Origin: Apoderus coryli
Taxonomy: Eukaryota > Arthropoda > Insecta > Coleoptera > Attelabidae
Reading direction: 5' to 3'
Length of the DNA stretch: 64,000 bases
Assembly (NCBI GenBank): GCA_911728435.2
Contig: OU452201.1
Location: 5,270,001-5,334,000 of the forward strand
In this document: one piece after another, positions 33,723 through 44,897 of the stretch
Layout of the letters: the number at the start of each line of letters is the position of its first letter
How positions within the stretch are numbered: position 1 is the stretch's first letter
Program-made: the position numbers and the translations under genes
Notes under the pieces: generated by a model
Database searches by the model: none
What the model saw: the letters and a program-made list of their open reading frames with translations, nothing else
Told to the model about the DNA's origin: nothing

Positions 33723-34406
33723 TTTCAAAATTTCGGTTGTGTCGATCTCTGGAATAGATTTTTTTTTAAATCTACGAAAAGGGGGAGTTTCACACGAAGT
33801 GTGCTCTACCACTTAACCCTATTGTAATTAATAATTAATCCAAATATATATAAAGAAAAAAAACAAGAGTACAAGTAGACATATCTCCGACCCTGGAAGA
33901 AAATATTAACAAAAACTATATTACACTACTTGCATTGCATATCGTAACAGATCATACTAGGGGTAGAAGGGAAAAGCTTGGGGGACTGTGTAATAGCATT
34001 ATACGCTCGCAACTGAGTTCGAACCTAAATTACAAAAATAAAATGGGCCCCAAAAAATTGAAATCTGTTTTCCTAATAATTTTTCAAAATTTCGGTTGTG
34101 TCGATCTCTGGAATAGATTTTTTTTTAAATCTACGAAAAGGGGGAGTTTCACACGAAGTGTGCTCTACCACTTAACCCTATTGTAATTAATAATTAATCC
34201 AAATATATATAAAGAAAAAAAACAAGAGTACAAGTAGGCATATCTCCGACCCTGGAAGAAAATATTAACAAAAACTATATTACACTACTTGCATTGCATA
34301 TCGTAACAGATCATACTAGGGGTAGAAGGGAAAAGCTTGGGGGACTGTGTAATAGCATTATACGCTCGCAACTGAGTTCGAACCTAAATTACAAAAATAA
34401 AATGGG
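33689..34406. repeat. Two tandem copies of a 359-bp unit
   Basis: Copies at 33689-34047 and 34048-34406 are almost identical. Each begins with about 34 bases of the neighbouring satellite (GGCCCCAAAAAATTGAAATC and on). It then carries a block whose minus strand has GTGGTAGAGCACACTTCG (tRNA A-box-like) and GACACAACCGAAATTTTG, as in the SINE-like copy at 27155-27350. The TTCGAAC near the end of each unit is B-box-like. Confidence 0.92.
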
Positions 34407-34975
34407 CCATCAGATGAGTAAACTATTGGTCACTAAATAATATCAAATATAACATTTTTTTAAAAATACAGAAATATTACCCAACCCCCTGTCAACACCT
34501 ATTTAAGACCAGAAAGAGTTTGTTTAGCTTTAATTGGCGGCAAAAATACCATAAAAACCGTGTATTCAATAGAAAGTAGTGTAACTTATACAGTAAATAA
34601 TAAAAATGTTACATGCCCCCTCTGCAAAATGCACATTCACGTGTTGGTTACCTATAGTAGTCGCGCCGACAGTATAGTCGATGTTGTGCCCCCCAAAATA
34701 TATTGATAATAACATTTCCACACATTAATACAATCTCCTGCGACAACCTTCCTATAGGTTTCTTGTGCTACGACCAGTTACCATCACTTACTTTTTAAGT
34801 GCCACGGCATCCTAATATTTATTTATTTATTTATTCAATCTACAATTCTAATGCGATTAAAAGACTCGTAATAATTCAACTATTGTTTGGTAACCACTTG
34901 TCTGAAATTGTTAACAACATCTTTATCTGAACTGTTTCTGATAAATATTTTTAGTAGCAAATAAATCATTACTTT
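34407..34975. other. Intergenic DNA with a TTTA tract
   Basis: A TTTA microsatellite lies at about 34818-34836, possibly the tail of a minus-strand LINE. Nothing else recognised. Confidence 0.4.
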
Positions 34976-34980
34976 GATTA

Positions 34981-35025
34981 TATATAAAACAGTGTATAGT
35001 TTTCTACAGTTTTATAGTTTTCAGT
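34981..35025 (+). promoter_or_regulatory. Candidate TATA/initiator promoter
   Basis: TATATAAA at 34981-34988 is followed by initiator-like TACAGT at 35005-35010 and TCAGTGCG at 35021-35028. It precedes the candidate exon with ATG at 35394. Confidence 0.4.
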
Positions 35026-35393
35026 GCGTTAGAAAGCTTATTACGAAGAAATCTGTCCGAGTACAATTTAATTGTCAGATGCGTTTTGTGTTTTGATTAC
35101 GTACTTTATTTTTATTTTGTACCCATATTCATGTGAGTGAAGTTCTACATTCGTAACAATAGTGACTAATATCGCGGTAATAATAAAGGATAATTAATAA
35201 CTACTTCTAACTATTTATTATTATGGGATAGTTTTTGAATTTAGTTGTAAAATCAAGTGAACAGTTGTGAAATTTTATTATTAATAATAAAAATACCTCA
35301 AAACAGGTATCAGTGTTATATAAAGTTGGTTTTTTTAATTAAAATTTTAAATTAGTTGTTACCGATAAAAAACTATTTTATATTGGAACAATA

Positions 35394-35487
35394 ATGTTAA
35401 ATTGCACAGATTTGGAATGTATTTTACATCACCACAACTACTATGCACATTTGCATCACCTAAAGCATGGCACACACGTGGAAGAAG
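35394..35487 (+). CDS. Candidate first coding exon, gene unknown
   Basis: ATG at 35394 opens 31 codons plus one base: MLNCTDLECILHHHNYYAHL then HHLKHGTHVEE. It ends at a strong donor, GAAG/GTAAGT. A TATA/initiator pair lies about 370-410 bases upstream, which would give a 5' UTR of ordinary length. The peptide is His-rich with two early cysteines and no recognised domain. The next exon is uncertain. The only nearby candidate with a matching phase is at 61390, which would give a 61-residue product across a ~26-kb intron. It could instead splice to an exon beyond the window. I do not recognise the gene. Confidence 0.4.
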
Positions 35488-35539
35488 GTAAGTCGTCTTT
35501 TTAGATCAATTTTTGTGACAAATGAGTCAAAAACAAATA

Positions 35540-35800
35540 TTTGTTATCCAAAAGTACTCTCATTGTTTTTCACAATATTCTCCAGAAAATCAATACACTT
35601 TTGAAGCCTTCTTGCTACCTAAAATGAGGTAGCCAGAAATCAAGGCTATACTGTTTTGGTAAATAAATAAATGTTTTCGAGCAAAGAAAATTTCGCCTAA
35701 CTTTCAAGCTCGATATTTTTGGAACCAGACCAAGGTCATGTTTGCGCTTAATTTTTGGTATAAGAAAATATGACCGAATCTCTGGCCACCCTGTTGGTCC
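35540..35800 (-). pseudogene. Mariner 3' end scrap
   Basis: The minus strand from about 35613 reads KCIDFLENIVKNNE, matching the last residues of mariner transposases, and the plus-strand text parallels the mariner at 28970-29000. Near 35786 the text GCCACCCTGT looks like an element terminus. Too short to classify. Confidence 0.45.
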
Positions 35801-36177
35801 TATTTCACAAAATTATTTTGTCTAAAACTCCGCCGTATTTATATCAAAGAATTACTAAGAGACTTATTTTTGTTTGCTGATCAGGTTAATCTCATTGATT
35901 CTACTGCTTTGTAATCGTTATTATTTGTGTTTAGGAAGCGGTTTAATTTTATAATTATAGTCTAATTCTTATAATTATTATTTTCCGTAAATTATTATTA
36001 TTGAATTCTTTGATTGCTGTGGTTTTTGATTCTGTTTGTTGGTAGAGCTAACTCATTGTTTTTTTAAATATTTTTTAGTGATTTTGTATCTGTATATTAC
36101 GAGGTCCTTGCTGAAAATCAGCTTTGCTGAGGTTGAGCCGTTTGGCATTTTTTTTAATAGGATTGTATCTTTGTAAA

Positions 36178-36600
36178 ATAAGATAGATAGATAGATATAT
36201 TTCTTCACCATCTTATGTTACATAACATGTATAGTACGTCATAAAAGAACAAAAATTAAACAATCTAAGTTACAGCAACAAAGAAAGGCTTACGAACAAA
36301 TTAAAATAGCAACAACATAAAACAAACTAAAATCTAAAAAAATCTTACAATATCGCTTCTGAAATAGTCCTCAAAAGTATAAAAAGCTTGAGATATCAAA
36401 AATGATTTAATACATTTGGTAAATTGGACTTCACCAAGGTTCTTTATGTGAGACGGCAGCTTATTATAAAATTTGACACAATAATAGTCAGAACCTTTCC
36501 TAGTCCTCAATAGGCGGTGAAATTCAGGCAATATGTCATTACGATTTCGCATACCATAATTATGCATTATGCGAGGCATTGGTTCGAATGTAGCCAAGAC
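36178..36600 (-). pseudogene. Non-LTR retrotransposon 3' end
   Basis: The minus-strand frame 36597-36334 reads HNYGMRNRNDILPEFHRLLR, KFYNKLPSHIKNLGEVQFTK and FLISQAFYTFEDYF. This fits the C-terminal region after RT in many insect LINEs (the usual pattern is lyN.LP..i.......FK..l...l....fYs..ef). It is followed by a 3' UTR of about 130 bases and a tail of ATCT repeats (36178-36198 on the plus strand reads as GATA repeats). This is a typical 5'-truncated insertion. Confidence 0.75.
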
Positions 36601-36604
36601 AGTT

Positions 36605-37700
36605 TAAGATGTACAAGCGCAAAATAAGATTGTATCTGGACCTTTTAGTCAATGAATTCACATAAATGAATTCGAACTAATTTGAAATAATGAATGTCTT
36701 TTTTCACAAATTAATTGATATAACTTCCTGTAATTCCCACATTGCATACCACTGAAGATTTGTCGAAAGAAGTATGGTAAATGTTAATTGATTATGAGCA
36801 GATATATAATATTCATTTATGGAGCAGACGTGATGTATTCATCCTTAAAAATAAAACTATTTCAATCATTTTTTATTATTATTATTAAATATCGACTTAG
36901 GTTCTCACGGGCTGACTACCTTTTTGTCTGTCAAATTTCTTTTTTATACAGGGTGTTAAAAAAGTCCATGATTTTTATTCCAATTTTGAATGTGTGTATA
37001 ATTTTCCGAAAAAAGTTTTTAATTTTATTTCTATGCGCCTTTTTAAGCGACGATCTTCTGCAAAAAAATAGTAACCGGCAATTTTTTTAAACTTTTAATC
37101 CCTGAACAATCCTGAATTGTTCTTATTGGTAAATTTTGTTAGCAATTGTCATACCTTTCAATAAGCGCACTTATTGTGATTAAAACTATCTAATACCTTA
37201 ATGATATGCGTGCGCTAATAAAAATTAATGCCATTGAGAAACTTAAAATATTCCGAATATTTTATCACCTGCTGATTTTACTAGTCTTCTTGGTCAAACA
37301 AAATCATTTTACTGCTAACAGATAACTTAACATCTGACAGCTTAAATCGTCTTGTTTTAACGATCATATAACTGTCCTGTTGTACGCCATAAGTCAGTTA
37401 GACCAAATTAAAATCACTTGTGCACTTTACCAGCAGTTTAACAATAATATGTCCCATTTATTTAAACATAAAAAAGTGGAAAACAAACATAATCAGGCGA
37501 AGCTTAGCCTGAGGAAATTCTCACTTAAGCTGTTAATTCTACACAAAGAAAAACTAAACTATAGAGATAGATCAGTGGTAGCATTACAATTTAGAAAACC
37601 TTTCAAAGCAATGAACACATCATGTTCTTCAAAGCACAATAGAATTATTAAATCTGCAAACGAATAATAATATATTATGTACTTTAGAACTCTGAGAGCT
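36605..37700. other. Unassigned DNA with a transposon terminus
   Basis: ATACAGGGTGTTAAAAAAGT at about 36948 resembles mariner-type ends; no partner found. Open frames here have no recognisable motifs. Confidence 0.35.
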
Positions 37701-37709
37701 CCAAAATAC

Positions 37710-38390
37710 TAATATTTCTCTTCTTCTTCTTAAAATGCCGTACACTTCTAGTGCGTTGGCGACTATCTCATCATAATAAGGGTCCTTGCTTCCGCAGCGC
37801 GACAGAGCTCGCCCGTATTGCTAATGCCTGTCCAGTTCTTGATGTTTCTCAACCAGGACATCTGTTTACGTCCTACTCCTCTCTTCCCTTCAATTTTTCC
37901 TTGGAGAATTATCTGTGGTATTTTGTACTTCTCTCCTCGTAGTATGTGGCCCAGGTATCCAATTTTCCGCTTCTTGATTATGTTGAAAAGTTCTCTTTCG
38001 CATCCCGCCCTTCTAAGAACGTCTTCATTTCGAACTCGGTCTACCCACGATATACGTAGCATCCTTCTTAGACAGCATATTTCAAAAGCCTCAAGCTTGT
38101 TTATCGACCGGATCTTCAGAGTCCATGTTTCCATTCCATATAACAGGATGGACCAGACGTAACACTGCACCATTCTGCATCTTAATTTGAGGGACAATGT
38201 CAGGTTGCAAAGAAAGGGTCTTAGGCTTGTGAAAGGTTGCCTCGCTTGTTGTATGCGACAGCAAATTTCCTGTTCGGGATTCCATTGTTCATTTATGTTG
38301 GTTCCAAGGTATTTAAAGTTTTGCACTCGTTCAATAGGTTGGTCTTCCAAGTTTAACACAGCACAGATAATATTTCTCACGTTCCTAAAT
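37710..38390 (-). pseudogene. RTE-type retrotransposon 3' fragment
   Basis: A 205-codon minus-strand frame (38380-37763) covers the end of an RTE/BovB-like reverse transcriptase. It contains VQNFKYLGTNINEQWN, LLYGMETWTLKIRSINKLEA, FEICCLRRMLRISWVDRVRN, YLGHILRGEKYKIPQIILQG and KIEGKRGVGRKQMSWLRNIK. It ends in a 3' tail of AAG repeats (TTC repeats at about 37716-37735 on the plus strand). The frame is open throughout, so the insertion is fairly young, but the endonuclease and catalytic RT motifs are missing. Confidence 0.85.
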
Positions 38391-38394
38391 TATC

Positions 38395-41300
38395 TCCCAA
38401 AAATTTCATTGGTTTTTCTTCAAGAAATCTGTTAATTTTCAAGATTTGTAATATATTCCATTTTTAAGGTAATTTCAAAGGCTTTTTGAAGGACTAAAAA
38501 ACTTAAAAATCAACCCTTTTCTTATAATTTAACGCTGAAAAGGATTCGCAAAATGAGGTCTCCTTTCACTGGTCATATCTCGCTTCATGTTGCACCTGGA
38601 ATAATTTTTTAAAATTGAATCTCTATGTTCTTTTATAAGCTTCGTTTTGTCCCTTAATTTTTTTTTGATTAGAGACGTTATTTTCGAGTTATTCGTGAAA
38701 AATCGTTAAAAAACGTCACTTTTTTCGATGAAAATTCACAACTTTATAGAACAAAAGTTGCTTAGAATTTGACCCTCTATCCCCGGGGCTATTTTGGCAT
38801 AAAGGAACTTCAACCAGTGATGCAGAAGCAACTATCGCCATTATGTAACTTTTGTTACTTAAGCACTTTCCCATTATCTCGAGAAATTCAGAGGTGAATA
38901 TCCCGCACTATCATAAACTACGCCATCATATCTCCAAACTACTTTAAAGTTATACAATATACATAAAAATAATGACCTTTTAAATAAATTTTGTAATTAA
39001 GTTGTCTGAGTTTTTGATACGCAGTAGGCATTTAAATATTTTTAAAACAGTTTTTTTTTTGGTATCACCTACTTTAGTAGTGATAGATATTTTTCTTATT
39101 TTATTGTTTAAAAAATGTGAATATTAATTAAATGTTTTAATTTGGTTAATTAATTTTAAAGCCGGATCAAACTGATTTTTGATAACGTCGCAACTTAGTA
39201 TCAATGATAACCTACATGAAAATAAATCTTAATAAAGCACAACATTTCGCTCGCCTAATTTAGCAATAAAAGGCCATGTCAACTGTTTATTTGTAATTTG
39301 TTAAACATTATGTTGTGCTCTTTATATTAAAGACTTCAAACAGTATAAGTAGGTACCTAACTTTGGTTCAAGTTGAAGTCGGTTCTGGCGCATTTGCCAA
39401 ATGCTTGGTATAAAGAAAAAGGGAGCAAGAAATTGGTCTTACCTCAGGATGTTCGACGGGATACACTTTTAGATTGTCTTGAGATCTATGTAAATATTGT
39501 TATTAATATGGGAAGAGCATAAAGATCAAATTAATCCAGGGTTTTTTAAAAAAGTTTCAGATATCAATATTAAAAGGATGGCTGAAGATTTTCTACAGTT
39601 GCTAAAACCAATTTCAAACCACGATTGAAATCAGAAATTATTCCTGAATTTTTTTTAAATGATACTGATTAAAATATGATTTTACTCGTTATTTTAATCA
39701 ATTGATTTTAGTTATCTTACCCTGGTTGAATTAAAAAAAAAAATGGTGCTAAAATCGATTGTACCCTGTGTTCATTAATCAACTGGTAATAAAATAATAT
39801 ACATCTGTGTACACAATTTGGTTTAGAGCCAGGTCAGTTAGGTCAGGGCCCTGACAAAGACTTTTTTAATGGACACAATGAAAAATACTTAAGTATTTTT
39901 GTAAACGTGTATGTTTAATTAACAAATGCAGTTCTATATCTAAATGAACTAGCTATTAAGCATTATTATAATAGCAGATAACAGAACTTTTGTTGTGACA
40001 TGGAACCCTATAAGTTTCAAGGTTTTACACATTCGTCGTACGAATTACATCAATAAGCAAAAACTTTTTAGCATAAAATTGTAGATTCTTTAATTTATGA
40101 GCAAAGTTTAACAGGGCCGCGATGTTTATAAATGTTAGATAACTTTATATAGGTAATAGTTGTTTTTTTTAATTTAGCATATATATATAGCTGAAATTCA
40201 AAAATAGATAACTCTTAAAGACTTGGGACTGGAGGCTTAAGATTCGACGTTTTGTGGCGTTTATTTTTAATTATTTTCAAGTATCTTATTGAGTTCAATG
40301 TAGATTAGTATTATGACAGTATATTTCATTAACTTAAGTCTGAAAACAGACAAGAATAACTTCATTTAGCAATTAACTAAGCCACTCTACGTCCTTCATT
40401 AAGCAGAGATATTATAAAGCGTAGACTAATAATAATTAACATCTTCTTCTACTTCCTATATATAATTACAAACACCTAATCGAAATTAGCCAATTTTCCA
40501 TTTACATAAATATATTATACATTTTAGTCTTTGAAACAAATAGTCGTAAAGAAAAACAACTTACTTAATGATTACAAATATACATATGAATGTTTCCTAA
40601 TCGTTTATTCATACAAAATACTATGGGTACCTGGTATAGGAGAAAGAAAATGTCATGAACAATTTTTTTTCAAGGGTAGTATCTACTTGTACCTGGTACA
40701 ATCCAATTTAAAATTATCAATAATATGTATTGAAATTCAATAAGATATCTGTAATAGAATTTTCTACTTTTGCAGCATTCTAACGTTGAGCACATTATCG
40801 ATCATCAACTAACAAAAACATCGATCTTATCTGTTATTCGCCTTAGTATATTAATCTTGTAATCATTTTAGTTCATCAGAATACTTATTCCACAGTCAAT
40901 TATCATTCTGAATTGCATTTTGGCCATAAGCTTGGTTTATTCGTAGTAATAACAGATTAATAATCCAGATAGGATAGTTATTCAATTTTTTAATGTACAC
41001 GTTAGTTTCGATATATTAATATCTAGGTCAATTTGATATCAAAAATAAGACAATTATGCAACTTTTATTTGTTTTTTTTTCTACTTGTATAAATAAGCTA
41101 CTAACGTTCATAAGCGGTTATAGAGTTTGCTGAATAATAATGGAAGCAAGTGGCCAAAACTGAAAGGAAAAACAATAAATAAGAACAGATTCCTTATACG
41201 CAAAAGTATTCAGAGTTTACCTATATTTAAAAGTTGAAGTTGTGAGACAAAGCAGCAGTGGTATCCACATAGGTTTTATTGTTGACACTTCTAGATTTTG

Positions 41301-42110
41301 AAATAGCCGCCGAAAATTGATTGTAGTTGCGCAGTAGAGTATTGACTGTCATAATTTTTGCAAAACCTGAACAACCCTCCATTATTGTATATTTTTTAAG
41401 ATTTTAAAACTTAGTAAAACAATTTAGGTAGTTTACAATATTGCAAGAACATTGATTGATATTTAATTATCGTACTATCCTTATAGATTTTATTAGTTCA
41501 CGTTCATTCAAAAAATAGTGATCAACTATTCCATCTTTTGAAGTTGAAGTTCTTTCAAGAACTCCACAACTTCAGTAACAACAAAGACATTTCTGTTACT
41601 TTTAAAGTTCTGATTTTCACATACTGTGTTTTTTTTTTTCATAATTTAATATGCATCTCACGTTGTTTATCATTTGACATATTACAAACTAATATTTAAA
41701 AAAAAACCCTCAATCCATATACGACATACAGGTATGCTAAAACGAAGTCATAACAGTAGTGGCTGAAATTTCATTATTATTCGAGACTGATTCACCTTCT
41801 CTCTGCTGATGATAAAATAAAAAAGAAAAAAAGGTAAGTAGAGGCACAAAATTCTACTCTTTTTACTTATTACTGTTCAAGGATTCCAAATTGAAATAAT
41901 AATTATAGCTCGGATTATAATAGGCTTTATAATAATTGTATAGACGTGTTTTGCATAAAATATTATACAGTCATTTCATAGAAATTTTACAATTCGACAA
42001 TAACACATACTATTAAACTTAATTGTTTATTTTTATATTGTTTTGTTCAATTTTTATATCGGCATTGTATCGCAATACACAGTGGACCAACAGAAACTGG
42101 ATTACAATCC
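38395..42110. other. Long stretch without recognised features
   Basis: AT-rich, with only short open frames that lack motifs. Near 38540-38820 the text reads like the inside of an old DNA transposon, but I could not find its ends. Confidence 0.35.
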
Positions 42111-42114
42111 AAAA

Positions 42115-42810
42115 AGGAGCTTCTAGAAGCATACAAAAATAATTTTATTGTAGTAAAGTAGCCAGTCTTCATAGTCCAAGAAAACAAACAATTGTTGAAA
42201 ATTTGACACGCTTTTTCGACCATGGGTCGGATGAAAACTTCTACTGTGAAGATTGGAAATATGTTTCGTGATCATAACTGTAAATCTACGAGTAGTCACC
42301 GTTAATGACATGTATAGGACATTTTCATCATTAGTAATTACTTCCAAGTTGTACTGCGAGCGACGTTTTCTGCTTATCTCTAAGCAACTTGGCATACACA
42401 CGAGTTATACCCAAAATCTCGGCAAGACCTCTCGAAGCATAATTTTTTGAAAATCCAAGGTCAGTTTCTAGCTTGTCTAGAGGTAAATGACGATTTTGTT
42501 AAATCGCAATCTGTATACGCGGTCGATGCTCTTCCAGAACGCCTGTTAATGTCGACACATATGCCGCTAGTTGAGAACAGCTTGTACCAATTTGTGCAAA
42601 GCCTTCTGCATGATTTTCATAGTTTCTGCAGAACTTTTTCACGAGTAAAACTAAGGTTAATTCCTTATCCAAGTCTTTCCGTCATTTTAAAAAATATGAA
42701 CAAGTCCCGGTGAGCTTTCATGAAGTTGTTGGTTACAACATGCTGTACAAACTATTTTTTCTTGTTTGTGGTACACTTCGTACTTATTATAGTCACTCTG
42801 TATATACAGA
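42115..42810 (-). pseudogene. Degenerate mariner transposase
   Basis: The minus strand holds ordered but broken blocks. PLDKLETDLGFSKNYASRGL and AEILGITRVYAKLLRDKQK match the linker before the catalytic domain. NLEVITNDENVLYM stands where the first Asp motif lies, and FVFLDYEDWLLYYNKI matches the VFFDYEG stretch. Frames change several times and stops are frequent. Near 42785-42795 ACAGAGTGACTATAATAAG on the minus strand may be the 5' terminal repeat. Older than the mariner at 28896-30148. Confidence 0.65.
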
Positions 42811-42814
42811 GAAA

Positions 42815-44080
42815 AAAAAAGTACAAAGGAACTGCATCTGTGCAGGAAGTTAAAAAGCACAAATTCCTCTATATAGAGTTTAAAACGGTCCAATGCCATT
42901 GGATCATTTTATTGTGTTCAATACATTATACCTACCACTTACATAGTTACAATTAATTATTTGAATCATAAGCGTAGGCTGTTGATTTAGCATAGTTTTT
43001 ACACACCACTAGCGTTTCGTTAGTTGTATGGTTATTCTGTTTATTATTTTTATGACTACCTAATACTAATAGAAGGTAAAATGATCATTTAAAATCCCTC
43101 TTTTCTTATTTTCGGTCTCTTAAATTTTCACTAAATCTAGATTTATAAAATACCTAGACAGAAGCCCAAAATATAGTCCCAAAAAAAGACCAGCTTACGA
43201 TATTTTGAAAGTAACAATGTTCTACAGATTGTTATCTGCCCAATTTCAATTTCCAACACCTTTAAATGTCTTCGTTTCACTTTTCAACATCCCAAGCCTA
43301 ATACGAATTGTTTTTGGGAAATCTTAATGCCATCTTAAAAGCAACTGATAAATTACACATTGCAATTTGAGATCTTTATGCAATATTTTCCTGGAAAGCG
43401 TTTGGTGTGCTGTTGTTAACCTCTAAGAAGTTTCTTGGGTCTTCTTAAAGATTTTGACCAACGTAGTAGATTTAAGTATAATTTATTGAAGATATTTTAT
43501 TAAAAGCAGTATTATACAATTTCTTAGTTAGCTGATTTTCAATTTAGAGATTATAAGTCTTAACATGCATAAGTGTTCATGTCTTGTTCTGAGACTAATG
43601 CTATAACAGCGACAATCTGTATTTAGCAGCACAATTGTTAACATTGAATAGCTGGATGAGGCAGAAGTGCAGGCTGAGCTGCAAGAAAAAAACCTGGAAA
43701 CACAGGTTAAGGATGATTTTGCGTAAAATATTGCTGGTCTGAAGGTGATAACGATTATTATCGCTTGGAACCGGTTACCATAAAGTATTTGTAGAAATAT
43801 AGCACAGTTGTCGAGAATAGGGAACCTTTGTATTGGTCAACAGTGACGGTTCGTCAAGGAAGGCTAAGCCTCCTCAGCAAATTGATAATATTATATAGTC
43901 TATTCTATTCTATAAGTAATGTAATAAATAAATAAAGTTGTTGCATTTATCTTAAAAATCTTTTGTGCAATATAGAATAAGTGTAATAAATAATGGCGTC
44001 ATCTTTATAATAAGTGATTTTCAACTGGGGGCAGATACCCTGGAGTTTCTTCTTAACCGCGGCTTTAACAAATTAAATTA
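42815..44080. other. Unassigned DNA
   Basis: No gene recognised. A short AATAAATAAATAAA tract at about 43923-43937 may be a retroelement tail. Confidence 0.35.
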
Positions 44081-44086
44081 CAAAAA

Positions 44087-44422
44087 TTGGAAATCACGAC
44101 GCGCGGCAGACCTATGCCGACTCTAAAATCATTAGTGCAGTCTTGGGTAAGGCAAAATAGGGGGCAACGGGAAGCCCTGTTAAGAAATAAATTGTTTTGT
44201 TGGGAAACTTGGAGTAAAGTGGGTTACGGTTGGTGTGGAAATTGGTCTAGTTATGTTCAGCCTCCCAGGTTAAATAAGTTGCGAGCCGTTACTGTTGATA
44301 GATATGAAGCTGTTTTTGGTGAATTCGTGGAGGCAAGTGAACTGCGTTTTGAGTTTGGAGCCGGAGAAATACTTTTGGGCAACATGAAGACCGTTAGAAT
44401 GTTGGGTCTGTTTAATATTTAA
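44087..44422 (+). CDS. Trp-rich 111-codon open frame, unknown
   Basis: It opens MEITTRGRPMPTLKSLVQSW and contains LFCWETWSKVGYGWCGNWSS then PRLNKLRAVTVDRYEAVFGE. It is basic at the N-terminus, with six tryptophans in the first half and an acidic second half. Base composition is richer in GC than the flanks, which suggests that coding selection acted here or that it came in with a mobile element. It ends 120 bases before the Penelope element. No family recognised; no introns or promoter evident. Confidence 0.3.
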   Translation: MEITTRGRPMPTLKSLVQSWVRQNRGQREALLRNKLFCWETWSKVGYGWCGNWSSYVQPPRLNKLRAVTVDRYEAVFGEFVEASELRFEFGAGEILLGNMKTVRMLGLFNI

Positions 44423-44549
44423 TGACAAAGCTGAGATGCTTTGATCTAAGATATCTAGGTGGGATTTAGACTAGTAATTTATAATTTTGTTGTACGTTAG
44501 GCGTTATTTATTATATTTTAGACAAAAAACTTCCACAGGCGATTGAACT

Positions 44550-44629
44550 TACTGAAACTATACTTCTGGATAAATCCTGCGTCAAATTTAAACTAGCTAA
44601 CGTTTCGCTGATCATCCTGTCAGCTTCTT
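44550..44629 (+). repeat. Penelope terminal repeat, left copy
   Basis: Inverted partner of 49430-49508. It differs by a single base near the GACAGGATGATCAG / GACGGATGATCAG position. Confidence 0.9.
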
Positions 44630-44897
44630 CAGAGCAACTTCACGTAAACGCGGTTAAACTGAAACTAAATTCTCTTATTTATTTATTTATTTATTTATTA
44701 ATAAAAGCCTTTACAATATTATCTACAACTAATTTACAATATATATATATATACAGTATTCGACACTACTTCTTCATGTTTCCGTCTTGCGCCCATGTGT
44801 TCTTGATTTTTCCAATTGACATTATTTTCCCCCGATATAATCTTTTCACAGATGACTTTTCGGCCTCATCTGGTTGGTATATTGGGTAGCGGTCTCC

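Noticed and set aside
37818..38435. Plus-strand open frames over the RTE fragment
   Set aside because: Antisense shadows; the minus-strand frame carries the recognisable RT text.
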